This document shows positions 6,901 to 15,922 of a DNA stretch of 15,922 nucleotides, one piece after another. Origin of the DNA: Bordetella parapertussis (GTDB lineage Bacteria > Pseudomonadota > Gammaproteobacteria > Burkholderiales > Burkholderiaceae_B); the NCBI GenBank assembly GCA_945872285.1, contig CAMBZR010000067.1, forward strand, positions 1 through 15,922. The letters run 5' to 3'. Every line of letters begins with the position of its first letter. The stretch's first letter is position 1. The notes below the pieces were generated by a model. It worked only from the letters and a program-made list of their open reading frames with translations. It was not told the origin of the DNA and searched no databases. The translations under genes were made by a program, and so were the position numbers.

Positions 6901-8052
6901 AAGATCGTCAACGGTGGCCCACGTAAACTCGCTAAAGGCGCGGTCATCACCAAAGAATATTTGGTTGACCTTGATCGCTGGCAGTGGTTTGACATTCGTC
7001 TGTCTGACGAAGGTCACGCGGTCGTGCTTGAGACAAATAAAGAGTCGCTCGAACAAAAGCGGCACCAATTTGATCTAGCCTTCGAAGAAAAGCGTAAGAA
7101 GCTTACCCAAGGCGATGAGTTGCCCCCGGGCGTGCTTAAAATGATCAAGGTTTACCTGGCCGTCAAGCGTCGTTTGCAACCGGGCGACAAAATGGCAGGA
7201 CGCCATGGTAACAAGGGTGTCGTGTCACGCATCACTCCGGTCGAAGACATGCCCCACATGGCCGACGGCACGCCTGCAGATATTGTGCTCAATCCGTTGG
7301 GCGTACCCTCGCGAATGAACGTAGGTCAGGTGTTGGAAGTTCACCTGGGCTGGGCCGCAAAAGGCTTAGGACATCGTATCGGAGACATGTTGCGTGATCA
7401 ACAGAAGGTCGAAGTTAAAAAGCTTCGCACCTATCTTGATCGGGTCTACAACGGTACGGGGACGGGTGCGCGTATCGAAGAGCTCAATGATGACGAAGTC
7501 ATTGAACTTGCGCAAAATCTGAAAAATGGCGTGCCTTTTGCCACACCAGTGTTTGATGGTGCAACCGAGCAAGAAATCACCAACATGCTTGAACTCGCCT
7601 ACCCCGATGAGATCGCCAAGCAAATGGGCCTGACAGAATCGCGCACCCAAGCCTGGCTGTATGACGGGCGCACTGGCGAACAATTCGAGCGCCCAGTCAC
7701 CGTTGGGTATATGCATTATCTCAAGTTGCACCATTTGGTCGACGACAAGATGCATGCACGTTCGACTGGCCCTTACTCGCTAGTGACGCAACAACCGTTG
7801 GGCGGCAAAGCTCAATTCGGCGGACAGCGTTTTGGTGAAATGGAAGTCTGGGCCTTGGAAGCTTACGGCGCGTCTTACACGCTGCAAGAAATGTTAACGG
7901 TTAAGTCCGATGACATCGTGGGCCGTACCAAGGTATACGAAAACATTGTCAAGGGTGAACACACGATCGATGCAGGCATGCCTGAATCGTTCAACGTTCT
8001 CGTCAAGGAAATTCGTTCCTTGGCGCTTGACATGGATCTGGAGCGTAAATAA
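3940..8052 (+). CDS. rpoB: DNA-directed RNA polymerase subunit beta
   Basis: The beta subunit forms one pincer of RNA polymerase and much of the active site. From ATG 3940 the product has 1370 residues (E. coli: 1342). The start [18 protein letters not shown] is the family's; a GTG six bases upstream (3934) lies inside the GGAG ribosome binding site (3931-3934) and is rejected. The rifampicin region runs at about 513-539, offset by 6 from E. coli. D522, H532 and S537, equivalent to E. coli D516, H526 and S531, are all the sensitive-type residues. The active-site pair E819-D820 lies in [13 protein letters not shown]-terminal blocks [20 protein letters not shown] and [19 protein letters not shown] are intact. 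The stop codon shares one base with rpoC, and expression is probably set by the structures between rplL and rpoB. Confidence 0.98.
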   Translation: MPYSFTEKKRIRKSFAKREDVQDVPFLLATQLHSYLTFLQAEVTPSTRKEHGLQAAFSSIFPIVSHNHMARLEFVSYGLGEPVFDVKECQLRGLTYASPLRAKVRLVLLDREISKPTVKEVKEQEVYMGEIPLMTSTGSFVINGTERVIVSQLHRSPGVFFEHDRGKTHSSGKLLFSARVIPYRGSWLDFEFDPKDVLFFRVDRRRKMPVTILLKAIGLTSEAILSQFFVFDQFELQNEGAMMEFVGDRWKGEMARFSITDRNGKELVEKDKRVNAKHLRDIAAAKIERISVPEDFLIGRLLATNIVDADTGELIASANDEITEGVLSALRIAGVTNIQTLYTNDLDCGPYISQTLRTDETADQMAARVAIYRMMRPGEPPTEDAVEALFQRLFYSEDTYDLSRVGRMKVNSRLGRGDDITGAMTLTNDDILKAIQILVELRNGRGQIDDIDHLGNRRVRCVGELAENQFRAGLVRVERAVKERLGQAETENLMPHDLINSKPISAAIKEFFGSSQLSQFMDQTNPLSEITHKRRVSALGPGGLTRERAGFEVRDVHPTHYGRVCPIETPEGPNIGLINSMALYARLNEYGFLETPYRKVVGSSVTTEIEYLSAIAEGNYIIAQANAELSETGRFTDDLVACRQAGETLLTAPANVHYMDVAPSQIVSVAASLIPFLEHDDANRALMGANMQRQAVPCLRPEKSVVGTGIERTVAVDSGTTVQALRGGFVDHVDADRIVIRVNDQENVAGEVGVDIYNLIKYTRSNQNTNINQRPIVRRGDRVVTGDVLADGASTDLGELALGQNMLIAFMPWNGYNFEDSILISEKVVADDRYTSIHIEELTVVARDTKLGPEEITRDISNLAETQLNRLDESGIVHIGAEVRADDVLVGKVTPKGETQLTPEEKLLRAIFGEKASDVKDTSLRVPSGMIGTVIDVQVFTREGIVRDKRAQAIIDDELRRYRQDLNDQLRIVENDTFDRIEKMLVKKIVNGGPRKLAKGAVITKEYLVDLDRWQWFDIRLSDEGHAVVLETNKESLEQKRHQFDLAFEEKRKKLTQGDELPPGVLKMIKVYLAVKRRLQPGDKMAGRHGNKGVVSRITPVEDMPHMADGTPADIVLNPLGVPSRMNVGQVLEVHLGWAAKGLGHRIGDMLRDQQKVEVKKLRTYLDRVYNGTGTGARIEELNDDEVIELAQNLKNGVPFATPVFDGATEQEITNMLELAYPDEIAKQMGLTESRTQAWLYDGRTGEQFERPVTVGYMHYLKLHHLVDDKMHARSTGPYSLVTQQPLGGKAQFGGQRFGEMEVWALEAYGASYTLQEMLTVKSDDIVGRTKVYENIVKGEHTIDAGMPESFNVLVKEIRSLALDMDLERK

Positions 8053-11000
8053 TGAAAGCGCTACTCGACCTTTTTAAACAGGTTTCGCAAGACGATCAGT
8101 TTGATGCCATTAAAATTGGCATCGCTTCACCCGAAAAGATCCGCTCGTGGTCTTACGGTGAAGTGCGCAAGCCTGAAACCATCAATTACCGCACGTTCAA
8201 ACCCGAACGCGACGGATTGTTTTGTTCAAAAATCTTTGGCCCAATCAAAGATTACGAATGCTTGTGCGGCAAATACAAACGCCTGAAGCATCGCGGCGTC
8301 ATTTGTGAAAAATGTGGCGTTGAGGTTACGGTAGCCAAAGTGCGTCGCGAACGCATGGGCCACATTGAGCTGGCAAGTCCTGTCGCGCATATTTGGTTTT
8401 TAAAGAGCTTACCGTCCCGCCTGGGCATGGTGCTCGATATGACGCTGCGCGACATTGAACGCGTCCTGTACTTCGAAGCCTGGTGCGTAATCGAAGCTGG
8501 TATGACCCCGCTTAAGCGTGGTCAGATTATGACCGACGACGATTTCATTGCCAAAACTGAAGAGTATGGCGATGACTTCCGCGCCTTAATGGGCGCTGAG
8601 GCCGTTCGCGAGCTCCTGCGCACGATTGATATCGACCGCGAAGTTGAGACCTTGCGTGCTGAACTGATTGCCACCTCGTCAGAAGCTAAGATCAAGAAGA
8701 TTTCAAAGCGCTTAAAAGTGCTAGAAGGCTTTCAAAAGTCGGGCATCAAGGCCGAGTGGATGGTCATGGAAGTGTTGCCTGTGTTGCCCCCAGACTTGCG
8801 GCCTCTGGTGCCGTTAGATGGCGGCCGTTTCGCGACCTCGGATCTGAACGATTTGTATCGGCGCGTCATTAACCGAAATAATCGTCTGAAGCGCTTGCTC
8901 GAACTAAAAGCGCCAGAAATTATTTTGCGTAACGAGAAGCGCATGTTGCAAGAATCCGTTGACTCACTGTTAGACAACGGACGTCGCGGCAAGGCAATGA
9001 CTGGCGCCAACAAGCGTCAGCTCAAATCGCTTGCCGACATGATTAAAGGCAAGAGCGGTCGCTTCCGTCAAAACTTGCTGGGCAAGCGCGTGGATTACTC
9101 GGGTCGCTCGGTTATTGTGGTCGGCCCAACCCTCAAGCTACACCAGTGCGGTCTGCCCAAGCTGATGGCTCTCGAGTTGTTTAAGCCCTTCATTTTCAAT
9201 CGTCTCGAAATGATGGGTCTGGCGACCACGATCAAAGCGGCTAAAAAACTGGTTGAAAGCCAAGAACCGGTGGTCTGGGATATTCTCGAAGACGTGATCC
9301 GCGAGCATCCCGTGATGCTCAACCGCGCGCCGACACTGCACCGTCTTGGCATTCAGGCGTTTGAGCCGACCTTGATCGAAGGCAAAGCGATCCAGCTTCA
9401 CCCATTGGTTTGCGCCGCGTTTAACGCCGACTTTGACGGCGATCAGATGGCGGTTCATGTGCCCTTGTCGCTTGAGGCGCAGGTTGAGGCTCGCACCTTA
9501 ATGCTTGCTTCAAACAACGTGTTGTTTCCGGCAAACGGCGAACCGTCGATTGTGCCATCGCAAGATATTGTGTTGGGCTTGTATTACGCCACGCGTGAGC
9601 GCACCAACGGCAAAGGCGAAGGCATGTTTTTGGCCGACGTGGCTGAGGTGCATCGCGCGTACGACAATCGTGAAGTCACACTGCAAACACGCATTACCGT
9701 GCGTTTGCCAGAGTGGACGCGCGAAGGAAAAGATGACTGGAGCGAAGGTGTTCAGCGCGTAGAGACCACCGTTGGTCGTGCAATGCTGTCTGAAATTCTG
9801 CCTCGTGGTTTGCCTTTCTCGGTGCTGAATCGTGCCTTGAAAAAGAAAGAAATCTCACGCTTAATCAATCAGTCATTCCGTCGCTGCGGTTTGCGCGACA
9901 CGGTCATTTTTGCTGACAAACTGATGCAAGCGGGCTTCCGCTTGGCCACACGTGGCGGTATTTCGATTGCGATGGGCGACATGTTGATTCCGGCCGCTAA
10001 GGTCGAGATTTTGGCTGAAGCGACGCGCGAAGTTAAAGAAATCGACAAGCAGTATTCATCGGGTCTCGTGACGTCTCAAGAGCGTTACAACAATGTCGTC
10101 GACATTTGGGGTAAAGCGGGTGACAAAGTGGGTAAAGCCATGATGGAGCAGCTTGCGACAGAACCGGTGGTCGATCGTCACGGCGATAAGGTACGTCAAG
10201 AATCGTTTAACTCGATTTACATGATGGCCGACTCGGGCGCGCGCGGTTCTGCTGCGCAGATTCGTCAGTTGGCGGGTATGCGTGGTTTGATGGCCAAGCC
10301 TGATGGCTCGATCATCGAAACGCCCATTACGGCTAATTTCCGTGAAGGCTTGAACGTACTTCAGTACTTCATCTCAACGCACGGCGCGCGTAAAGGCTTG
10401 GCTGATACCGCCCTGAAAACAGCAAACTCTGGTTACTTGACGCGCCGTCTGGTCGATGTGACGCAAGACTTGGTCATTACTATCAGCGATTGTGGTACGA
10501 CGGCCGGCTATACCATGAAGGCGTTGGTCGAGGGCGGCGAAGTCATCGAGCCCTTGCGCGAGCGGATTTTGGGCCGTGTGGCAGCGGTTGATATCGTGAA
10601 CCCCGACACACAAGAAACCGCGATTCATCAAGGTACCTTGTTAGACGAAGATCTGGTTGAATACATCGACAAGCTCGGCGTTGACGAAGTGCGTGTGCGT
10701 ACGCCACTGACGTGCGAAACACGCCATGGTCTGTGCGCACGCTGCTACGGGCGTGATCTGGGCCGTGGCTACCTGGTAAACGTGGGTGAAGCGGTTGGTG
10801 TGATTGCCGCTCAATCCATTGGTGAGCCTGGCACGCAGTTAACAATGCGTACCTTCCACATTGGTGGCGCAGCCTCTCGCTCGGCCATGGCCAGCGGTGT
10901 TGAGACCAAATCAAACGGTGTGGTGCGATTTGCTAACACGATGCGTTACGTCACCAACCCTAAAAAAGAACGCGTCGCAATTTCACGCTCAGGCGAGTTG

Positions 11001-12266
11001 GTGATCTTTGGCGACAATGATCGCGAACGTGAACGCCATAAAGTGCCCTACGGCGCAACGCTGCAGGTTAAGGATGGCGATGTGTTGAAAGCGGGCGCTC
11101 GTCTGGCCACGTGGGATCCCTTAACGCGTCCGATCGTTTCAGAATACGCGGGCGCTGTTCGCTTCGAAAACATCGAAGAGGGCGGCACCGTTGCCAAGCA
11201 AGTTGACGATGTCACGGGTTTGTCAACACTGGTGGTCATTACGCCTAAGACGCGCGGTGGCAAAGTCGCGATGCGTCCACAGATCAAACTGATTGGCGAA
11301 ACCGGCGAAGAAGTTAAGATTGCCGGCACCGATCACTCTGTGAACATCTCGTTTCCGGTCGGCGCGCTCATTACCGTGCGTGATGGTCAGCAAGTGCAGG
11401 TCGGTGAAGTTCTGGCGCGTATTCCACAAGAATCGCAAAAGACACGAGATATCACCGGCGGTCTGCCACGCGTTGCCGAACTGTTCGAAGCCCGCTCACC
11501 AAAAGATGCCGGCATGCTTGCCGACATTACTGGTACGGTTTCGTTCGGTAAAGACACGAAAGGTAAGCAGCGTCTTGTTATTACCGACCTCGACGGCGAA
11601 GCAAACGAATTCCTGATCCCGAAAGAGAAGCAGGTGCTGGTGCACGATGGCCAGGTCGTGAATAAGGGCGAAATGATTGTTGACGGCCCCGCCGATCCAC
11701 ATGACATTTTGCGCTTACAAGGGATCGAACGCTTAGCAACATACGTTGTTGATGAAGTTCAAGACGTTTATCGCTTGCAAGGCGTGAAGATTAACGACAA
11801 GCATATCGAAGTGATTGTTCGCCAGATGTTGCGTCGAATTAACATTGTTGATGCCGGCGACACGTCATTCATTACCGGCGAACAAGTTGAACGCGCTGAA
11901 CTGCTTAACGAAAATGATCGTATGGAAGCTGCCGGTAAACGTCCTGCGACCTATGACAACATTTTGTTAGGTATTACGAAGGCGTCGCTTTCGACCGATT
12001 CATTTATCTCTGCGGCTTCATTCCAGGAAACCACACGTGTGCTCACCGAGGCTGCCATTATGGGCAAGCGCGATGATCTGCGTGGCCTGAAAGAAAACGT
12101 GATCGTTGGGCGGTTGATTCCAGCCGGTACCGGAATGGCGTACCACGTTGCACGCAAAGAGAAAGAAGCGTTTGAAGCGGCAGAACGCGAAGCCGCACGT
12201 CAGCAGTCAAATCCGTTCGAAGATGCTCCGGCTGCTGTCGAAGCGCCCGAGGCAACAGAAGAATAG
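8052..12266 (+). CDS. rpoC: DNA-directed RNA polymerase subunit beta'
   Basis: Beta' supplies the catalytic magnesium site, bridge helix, trigger loop and clamp. The 1404-residue product (E. coli: 1407) keeps E. coli numbering through the core. The first zinc site is C70, C72, C85, C88. The catalytic triad is D460, D462, D464 in NADFDGD. The second zinc site is C814, C888, C895, C898. The trigger loop starts at about 930 ([10 protein letters not shown]). It is split by the long SI3 insertion known from proteobacteria and resumes at [25 protein letters not shown]. The tail is acidic and alanine-rich. The ATG overlaps the rpoB stop as TAATG, with GGAG at 8040-8043 as binding site, so beta and beta' are probably made by coupled translation. 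Nothing is truncated. Confidence 0.98.
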   Translation: MKALLDLFKQVSQDDQFDAIKIGIASPEKIRSWSYGEVRKPETINYRTFKPERDGLFCSKIFGPIKDYECLCGKYKRLKHRGVICEKCGVEVTVAKVRRERMGHIELASPVAHIWFLKSLPSRLGMVLDMTLRDIERVLYFEAWCVIEAGMTPLKRGQIMTDDDFIAKTEEYGDDFRALMGAEAVRELLRTIDIDREVETLRAELIATSSEAKIKKISKRLKVLEGFQKSGIKAEWMVMEVLPVLPPDLRPLVPLDGGRFATSDLNDLYRRVINRNNRLKRLLELKAPEIILRNEKRMLQESVDSLLDNGRRGKAMTGANKRQLKSLADMIKGKSGRFRQNLLGKRVDYSGRSVIVVGPTLKLHQCGLPKLMALELFKPFIFNRLEMMGLATTIKAAKKLVESQEPVVWDILEDVIREHPVMLNRAPTLHRLGIQAFEPTLIEGKAIQLHPLVCAAFNADFDGDQMAVHVPLSLEAQVEARTLMLASNNVLFPANGEPSIVPSQDIVLGLYYATRERTNGKGEGMFLADVAEVHRAYDNREVTLQTRITVRLPEWTREGKDDWSEGVQRVETTVGRAMLSEILPRGLPFSVLNRALKKKEISRLINQSFRRCGLRDTVIFADKLMQAGFRLATRGGISIAMGDMLIPAAKVEILAEATREVKEIDKQYSSGLVTSQERYNNVVDIWGKAGDKVGKAMMEQLATEPVVDRHGDKVRQESFNSIYMMADSGARGSAAQIRQLAGMRGLMAKPDGSIIETPITANFREGLNVLQYFISTHGARKGLADTALKTANSGYLTRRLVDVTQDLVITISDCGTTAGYTMKALVEGGEVIEPLRERILGRVAAVDIVNPDTQETAIHQGTLLDEDLVEYIDKLGVDEVRVRTPLTCETRHGLCARCYGRDLGRGYLVNVGEAVGVIAAQSIGEPGTQLTMRTFHIGGAASRSAMASGVETKSNGVVRFANTMRYVTNPKKERVAISRSGELVIFGDNDRERERHKVPYGATLQVKDGDVLKAGARLATWDPLTRPIVSEYAGAVRFENIEEGGTVAKQVDDVTGLSTLVVITPKTRGGKVAMRPQIKLIGETGEEVKIAGTDHSVNISFPVGALITVRDGQQVQVGEVLARIPQESQKTRDITGGLPRVAELFEARSPKDAGMLADITGTVSFGKDTKGKQRLVITDLDGEANEFLIPKEKQVLVHDGQVVNKGEMIVDGPADPHDILRLQGIERLATYVVDEVQDVYRLQGVKINDKHIEVIVRQMLRRINIVDAGDTSFITGEQVERAELLNENDRMEAAGKRPATYDNILLGITKASLSTDSFISAASFQETTRVLTEAAIMGKRDDLRGLKENVIVGRLIPAGTGMAYHVARKEKEAFEAAEREAARQQSNPFEDAPAAVEAPEATEE

Positions 12267-12267
12267 A

Positions 12268-12324
12268 TGTTCGGCCCTCGCCATCCCGACTCGACCCTTG
12301 TGGTTGGTTCGGGACGGCCGAGCA
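12268..12324 (+). other. Long hairpin directly after the rpoC stop
   Basis: TCGGCC (12271-12276) pairs with GGCCGA (12316-12321), extended outward by TGT/GCA with one wobble. TCCCGA (12284-12289) pairs with TCGGGA (12309-12314), and CGACC (12292-12296) with GGTTG (12302-12306) across a 5-nt loop. The 5' arm has 7 unpaired bases where the 3' arm has one. No T tract follows, so it is not an intrinsic terminator by itself. It may protect the rpoC 3' end or be a processing site. Confidence 0.45.
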
Positions 12325-12370
12325 GATCAAGATTGACTTAAGGTGTTGGTTCAAAGACCGCATAAGCCAA

Positions 12371-12400
12371 TTGACATCTAACAGGTATTTACGCTAAGCT
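12371..12400 (+). promoter_or_regulatory. Possible promoter for rpsL-rpsG-fusA-tuf (weak)
   Basis: A perfect -35 hexamer TTGACA (12371-12376) is followed after 18 nt by TAAGCT (12395-12400), which matches only three positions of the -10 consensus. The better TATAAG at 12400-12405 is 23 nt away, too far for a normal sigma-70 promoter. The site overlaps the terminator at 12390-12421. The str block needs some promoter or read-through in this gap, and this is the best candidate I see, but it could be chance. Confidence 0.25.
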
Positions 12401-12421
12401 ATAAGGCTTACCGTAATTTTT
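12390..12421 (+). terminator. Intrinsic terminator after rpoC
   Basis: TACG-C-TAAGC (12390-12399) pairs with GCTTA-C-CGTA (12406-12415) across a 6-nt loop, with a single C-C mismatch, and T12389-A12416 may add a pair. It is followed directly by five T (12417-12421). This is the most terminator-like element in the window and would end or reduce transcription from rpoBC before the str genes. The stem is AT-rich, so read-through is possible. Confidence 0.6.
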
Positions 12422-12426
12422 GGGAC

Positions 12427-12603
12427 TCAACAGCTCTGGGCTTGTTGATGCACCCTGGTTTGATTAGGCAAGACCCGCTCTTTTACGGATTTCCGTTTGA
12501 TGGTGGGCTCGCGCCAAGCTGCCCAGGAACGGGAATGCTGAAAACACGTTAGGCCATTCGGTGCCAAAACGTAAGTACCAGCGATAAAAGGGAATTAGAG
12601 GTT
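12427..12603 (+). other. rpsL leader region with two hairpins, no gene
   Basis: This is the rest of the 337-nt rpoC-rpsL gap. TCAACA (12427-12432) pairs with TGTTGA (12443-12448). ACGTT (12546-12550) pairs with AACGT (12568-12572), with GGC/GCC (12552-12554, 12563-12565) inside. A smaller ACGGA/TCCGT stem lies at 12485-12496. The last hairpin ends 31 nt before rpsL and could influence its translation. I find no convincing open reading frame and no clear second promoter here. Ribosome binding candidates are AAGGG (12588-12592) and AGAGG (12597-12601). Confidence 0.4.
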
Positions 12604-12984
12604 ATGCCAACCATTAGCCAACTCGTGCGCAAACCGCGCGAAGTCAGCGTCAGCAAGAGCAAGAGCCCCGCGCTCGAAAACTGCCCTCAGCGACGCGGTG
12701 TGTGCACTCGCGTGTACACCACGACGCCAAAAAAGCCGAACTCGGCCCTGCGTAAAGTTGCGAAAGTGCGACTGACCAACGGTTTTGAGATCATTTCGTA
12801 CATCGGTGGTGAAGGCCACAACTTGCAAGAACACTCAGTCGTGCTCGTGCGCGGCGGTCGTGTAAAAGATTTGCCAGGTGTGCGTTACCACATCGTACGT
12901 GGGTCCCTTGATTTGCAAGGCGTGAAAGACCGCAAGCAATCACGGTCCAAGTACGGTGCCAAGCGTCCAAAACAAGCCAAGTAA
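12604..12984 (+). CDS. rpsL: 30S ribosomal protein S12
   Basis: S12 sits at the decoding centre of the small subunit and influences accuracy and streptomycin response. The 126-residue product (E. coli: 124) contains the invariant [20 protein letters not shown] (32-51) and the [20 protein letters not shown] block. [14 protein letters not shown] holds K88 and D89, the latter corresponding to the residue methylthiolated in E. coli. K43 and K88, whose replacement gives streptomycin resistance, are lysine. AGAGG at 12597-12601 is close to the ATG (2 nt); AAGGG at 12588-12592 is the alternative binding site at 11 nt. A hairpin spans the stop codon, and a long structured spacer separates the gene from rpsG. 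Confidence 0.98.
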   Translation: MPTISQLVRKPREVSVSKSKSPALENCPQRRGVCTRVYTTTPKKPNSALRKVAKVRLTNGFEIISYIGGEGHNLQEHSVVLVRGGRVKDLPGVRYHIVRGSLDLQGVKDRKQSRSKYGAKRPKQAK

Positions 12985-12994
12985 TAGGCTTGTT
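12971..12994 (+). other. Hairpin spanning the rpsL stop codon
   Basis: AACAAGCC (12971-12978), which encodes the end of S12, pairs perfectly over 8 bp with GGCTTGTT (12987-12994). The TAA stop codon (12982-12984) lies in the 8-nt loop. No strong T tract follows. Ribosomes terminating on rpsL would melt it, so its state could depend on rpsL translation. The role is inferred. Confidence 0.5.
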
Positions 12995-13034
12995 CGAATT
13001 TGTTTGGCAGGTCTGTAAAAGTAAATAGCAGTTA

Positions 13035-13147
13035 AACAGCTTCGTGCTGTTCTGTGCAGCCAACGCATGATGGTCATGCTGCGGCAACGTAAGTGACTTA
13101 TCTTTTGATAAGTCGTGACCACAACCCCCTGAACGAGGGTAGCGGTT
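13035..13147 (+). promoter_or_regulatory. Hairpin-rich rpsL-rpsG spacer, candidate S7 control region
   Basis: Four further stems follow each other. AACAGC/GCTGTT is at 13035-13051. GCATGA/TCATGC (13065-13079) is extended by GCC/GGC (13059-13061, 13083-13085) across a 3x3 internal loop. GACTTATC/GATAAGTC, 8 bp around TTTT, is at 13095-13114. AACC-CCCT with AGGG-TAGC-GGTT is at 13123-13147, with a 4-nt bulge. The last ends 15 nt before the rpsG binding site. In E. coli S7 binds the rpsL-rpsG spacer and represses translation of its own gene and its neighbours. That spacer is about 100 nt; this one is 190 nt. S7 binding here is inferred from position only. Confidence 0.5.
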
Positions 13148-13174
13148 CAACTGAAATGACACAAAGGAATTAAT

Positions 13175-13645
13175 ATGCCCCGTCGTCGCGAAGTCCCCAA
13201 ACGTGACATTCTGCCCGATCCAAAATTCGGCAGCGTCGAACTTGCAAAATTCATGAACGTAGTCATGCTGTCTGGCAAAAAAGCTGTTGCCGAACGCATT
13301 GTTTACGGTGCGTTAAGCCAGGTGCAGACAAAGACAGGCAAAGAGCCTATCGAAGTCTTCAATCTGGCCGTCAACAACATCAAACCCGTGGTCGAAGTTA
13401 AAAGCCGTCGCGTTGGTGGTGCAAACTACCAGGTGCCAGTCGAAGTTCGCCCCGTGCGCCGCTTGGCTCTCGCCATGCGCTGGTTGCGTGAAGCCGCAAA
13501 AAAACGCGGTGAAAAATCTATGGATCTCCGTTTAGCTGGCGAATTGCTCGATGCCTCAGAAGGCCGCGGCGCTGCCATGAAAAAACGTGAAGATACGCAC
13601 AAAATGGCCGAGGCTAACAAAGCTTTCAGTCATTTCCGTTGGTAA
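13175..13645 (+). CDS. rpsG: 30S ribosomal protein S7
   Basis: S7 is a primary 16S rRNA-binding protein that starts assembly of the 30S head and lies near the E site. The 156-residue product has the usual length for the short form. It shows [23 protein letters not shown] at about 14-36, [20 protein letters not shown] near 73-92 (beta hairpin), [20 protein letters not shown] and the [20 protein letters not shown] end. AAAGGA (13163-13168) lies 6 nt before the ATG. fusA starts 14 nt after the stop, so S7 control would extend to EF-G, as in the E. coli str operon. Confidence 0.98.
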   Translation: MPRRREVPKRDILPDPKFGSVELAKFMNVVMLSGKKAVAERIVYGALSQVQTKTGKEPIEVFNLAVNNIKPVVEVKSRRVGGANYQVPVEVRPVRRLALAMRWLREAAKKRGEKSMDLRLAGELLDASEGRGAAMKKREDTHKMAEANKAFSHFRW

Positions 13646-13659
13646 TTTAAGGATCAGCT

Positions 13660-15762
13660 ATGTCTCGCAAAACCCCGATCGAGCGCTACCGCAACATCGG
13701 TATCTCTGCACATATCGACGCAGGGAAAACCACAACGACCGAACGAATCTTGTTTTACACAGGCGTCAATCATAAGATTGGTGAAGTGCATGATGGCGCC
13801 GCCACCATGGACTGGATGGAACAAGAGCAAGAACGCGGTATTACGATTACGTCTGCCGCGACCACCGCCTTCTGGAAAGGCATGGCGAACAATTACCCAG
13901 AGCATCGTATCAATGTGATCGATACTCCCGGCCACGTTGACTTCACAATCGAAGTCGAACGCTCGATGCGCGTGCTTGACGGTGCCTGCATGGTGTATTG
14001 CGCCGTGGGTGGTGTACAGCCCCAGTCAGAAACCGTTTGGCGTCAGGCCAATAAGTACAAAGTGCCCCGTTTGTCTTTTGTGAACAAAATGGACCGCACA
14101 GGCGCAAACTTTTTTAAAGTTTACGACCAGCTTAAAACACGGTTAAAAGCAAACCCAGTGCCAATCGTCATCCCAATCGGTGCCGAAGAAAAATTCACTG
14201 GAGTGGTTGACCTCGTCAAGATGAAAGCAATTATCTGGGACGAAGCAAGCCAGGGGATTAAGTTTGACTATTTCGATATTCCCGCTGATTTGTTGGCCGA
14301 GGCCGAAGAGTGGCGTGAAAAATTAATTGAGTCGGCTGCTGAAGCTTCAGAAGAGCTGATGGACAAGTATCTTGAAGGCGGTTCACTAACAGAGGACGAA
14401 ATTCTGTTGGGGATTCGTACCCGTACGATTGCTTGTGAAATTCAACCGATGTTGTGCGGCACTGCTTTTAAAAACAAAGGCGTTCAGCGGATGCTTGACG
14501 CTGTGATTGAATTCCTGCCGTCGCCAGTTGATATTCCGCCAGTCAAAGGCGAGCTCGACGATGGTACGCCAACCACTCGCAAAGCAGAAGACAGCGAAAA
14601 ATTTGCAGCGCTTGCGTTCAAACTAATGACAGACCCCTACGTCGGTCAATTAACTTTTGTGCGTGTGTATTCGGGCGTGCTGAAGTCAGGCGACACCATC
14701 TACAACCCAATCAAGGGTAAAAAAGAGCGTATCGGTCGTATTTTGCAGATGCACGCAAATAATCGCGAAGAAATCAAAGAAGTGGTTGCAGGCGATATCG
14801 CCGCAGTTGTGGGCTTGAAAGACGTCACGACGGGCGAAACTCTGTGCGACATTGATGCACACATCATGCTTGAGCGCATGGTCTTCCCAGAGCCTGTGAT
14901 TTCACAGGCCGTCGAACCAAAAACCAAAGCAGACCAAGAAAGAATGGGTATGGCTTTGTCGCGTTTGGCTCAAGAGGATCCTTCTTTCCGTGTCCGCACA
15001 GACGAAGAGTCAGGCCAAACCATTATTTCAGGCATGGGTGAGTTACACCTTGAAATTATCGTAGATCGCATGAGGCGTGAATTCAACGTCGAAGCGAACG
15101 TCGGTAAACCCCAGGTCGCTTATCGTGAAACCATTCGTAAAGTCTGCGAAGAAATCGAAGGTAAGTTTGTTAAGCAATCAGGCGGACGCGGCCAATACGG
15201 CCACGTAGTCCTTAAAATTGAACCGCTTCCACCAGGCGGCGGTTACCAATTCGTCGACGCAATCAAAGGCGGTGTGGTTCCTCGCGAATACATCCCTGCA
15301 GTTGACAAAGGTATTCAAGAAACCCTGCCTTCAGGCATCTTGGCGGGCTACCCAGTTGTTGACGTCAAAGCGACTTTGTTTTTCGGTTCATACCACGACG
15401 TCGACTCAAACGAAAACGCGTTCCGTATGGCTGCTTCAATGGCCTTCAAAGACGGTATGCGTAAAGCAAGCCCCGTACTGCTTGAGCCGATGATGGCCGT
15501 TGAAGTCGAAACCCCAGAAGACTATGCCGGTACTGTGATGGGCGATCTGTCCTCACGTCGCGGCATGTTGCAGGGGATGGACGATATGGTTGGTGGAGGC
15601 AAAGTCATTAAGGCAGAAGTCCCACTCGCTGAGATGTTTGGTTACGCGACAAACTTAAGGTCTTTGACCCAAGGTCGCGCAACCTACACGATGGAATTCA
15701 AGCACTACTCCGAAGCACCCAAAAACGTGGCCGAAGAAATTATCGCGGCCCGCGGCAAGTAA
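13660..15762 (+). CDS. fusA: Elongation factor G
   Basis: EF-G is the GTPase that drives tRNA-mRNA translocation and, with RRF, ribosome recycling. The 700-residue product (E. coli: 704) has the G motifs in order: AHIDAGKT (17-24), RGITI (59-63) in switch I, DTPGH (88-92) and NKMD (142-145). Domain II begins near residue 310. Domain IV carries [11 protein letters not shown] and the tip [13 protein letters not shown], with H579 matching the E. coli tip histidine at 583. Domain V includes [17 protein letters not shown] (13649-13653) precedes the ATG by 6 nt. Its place between rpsG and tuf makes it the housekeeping EF-G. Confidence 0.98.
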   Translation: MSRKTPIERYRNIGISAHIDAGKTTTTERILFYTGVNHKIGEVHDGAATMDWMEQEQERGITITSAATTAFWKGMANNYPEHRINVIDTPGHVDFTIEVERSMRVLDGACMVYCAVGGVQPQSETVWRQANKYKVPRLSFVNKMDRTGANFFKVYDQLKTRLKANPVPIVIPIGAEEKFTGVVDLVKMKAIIWDEASQGIKFDYFDIPADLLAEAEEWREKLIESAAEASEELMDKYLEGGSLTEDEILLGIRTRTIACEIQPMLCGTAFKNKGVQRMLDAVIEFLPSPVDIPPVKGELDDGTPTTRKAEDSEKFAALAFKLMTDPYVGQLTFVRVYSGVLKSGDTIYNPIKGKKERIGRILQMHANNREEIKEVVAGDIAAVVGLKDVTTGETLCDIDAHIMLERMVFPEPVISQAVEPKTKADQERMGMALSRLAQEDPSFRVRTDEESGQTIISGMGELHLEIIVDRMRREFNVEANVGKPQVAYRETIRKVCEEIEGKFVKQSGGRGQYGHVVLKIEPLPPGGGYQFVDAIKGGVVPREYIPAVDKGIQETLPSGILAGYPVVDVKATLFFGSYHDVDSNENAFRMAASMAFKDGMRKASPVLLEPMMAVEVETPEDYAGTVMGDLSSRRGMLQGMDDMVGGGKVIKAEVPLAEMFGYATNLRSLTQGRATYTMEFKHYSEAPKNVAEEIIAARGK

Positions 15763-15775
15763 TTAGAGGAAAATC

Positions 15776-15922
15776 ATGGCAAAAGGTAAATTCGAACGAA
15801 CCAAACCCCACGTCAACGTTGGCACCATTGGGCACGTTGATCACGGTAAAACCACACTGACTGCGGCCATCACAACGGTGTTGTCGGCAAAGTTTGGTGG
15901 CGAAGCTAAAGGCTACGCACAG
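15776..15922 (+). CDS. tuf: Elongation factor Tu, 5' end (partial)
   Basis: The first 49 codons of EF-Tu are present; the gene continues beyond the window. The product starts [20 protein letters not shown] and contains the P-loop GHVDHGKT at 19-26. The ribosome binding site AGAGGA (15765-15770) lies 5 nt before the ATG and just after the fusA stop, and the gap to fusA is 13 nt, the standard end of the str operon. The window holds the 3' end of another copy at its left edge, so two same-orientation tuf genes flank the cluster. Confidence 0.97.
   Translation, partial: MAKGKFERTKPHVNVGTIGHVDHGKTTLTAAITTVLSAKFGGEAKGYAQ

Noticed and set aside
6604..7068. 154-codon open frame on the - strand inside rpoB (also 4485-4949 and 7366-7755)
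   Set aside because: They lie opposite a well-conserved coding sequence and show no recognisable domain; open antisense frames are expected opposite a long conserved gene.
12267..12341. 24-codon ATG frame starting immediately after the rpoC stop
   Set aside because: No convincing ribosome binding site, and the frame overlaps the long post-rpoC hairpin; the composition does not suggest a protein.
12351..12360. Shared 10-mer TCAAAGACCG in the rpoC-rpsL gap and in the L10 leader (2557-2566)
   Set aside because: The flanking sequence differs, and a 10-mer shared by two gaps of this size is weak evidence for a common element.
1..15922. Mobile elements, CRISPR arrays, toxin-antitoxin or defence genes
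   Set aside because: All coding space is filled by conserved core genes in standard order, and the gaps show only RNA-level structure; no direct-repeat array or transposase is visible.

Overview
This window is a stretch of the core translation/transcription gene cluster of a betaproteobacterium. Gene order is tuf(3' end) - tRNA-Trp - secE - nusG - rplK - rplA - rplJ - rplL - rpoB - rpoC - rpsL - rpsG - fusA - tuf(5' end), all on the + strand. The joining of the 'rif' block (secE to rpoC) to the 'str' block (rpsL to tuf) with a tuf copy at each end is typical of Burkholderiales; in E. coli the two blocks lie far apart. Protein lengths (RpoB 1370 aa, FusA 700 aa) and the look of L10 and S7 suggest the Alcaligenaceae/Bordetella side of that order, with base composition closer to 50% GC than in Bordetella. 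The placement comes from memory of family sequences, not from a search.

Layout. 1-148 is the end of one EF-Tu gene, then a possible weak terminator and tRNA-Trp(CCA). 328-1253 is secE-nusG (protein export and transcription elongation). 1361-2499 is rplK-rplA, preceded by a leader that folds like an L1-type autoregulatory target. 2500-2751 is a structured L10-type leader for rplJ-rplL, ending in a hairpin that could switch the rplJ ribosome binding site. 3726-3939 separates rplL from rpoB and holds a strong hairpin with GNRA tetraloop plus an 81-nt element bounded by a perfect 13-bp inverted repeat. 3940-12266 is rpoB-rpoC, overlapping by one base. 12267-12603 (337 nt, no gene) holds a hairpin after rpoC, the best intrinsic terminator of the window and the leader of rpsL. 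12985-13174 is an unusually hairpin-dense rpsL-rpsG spacer. rpsG, fusA and the second tuf follow with gaps of only 13-14 nt.

Together the genes supply RNA polymerase beta and beta', NusG, the ribosomal stalk and L1 arm proteins, decoding-site proteins S12 and S7, both main elongation factors, and the SecE translocon subunit. Every protein looks intact and ordinary. I see no mobile element, CRISPR array, defence gene or unknown coding gene. Whatever is worth a second look lies in the RNA structures between genes, which are described from hand-found base pairing and have not been folded computationally.
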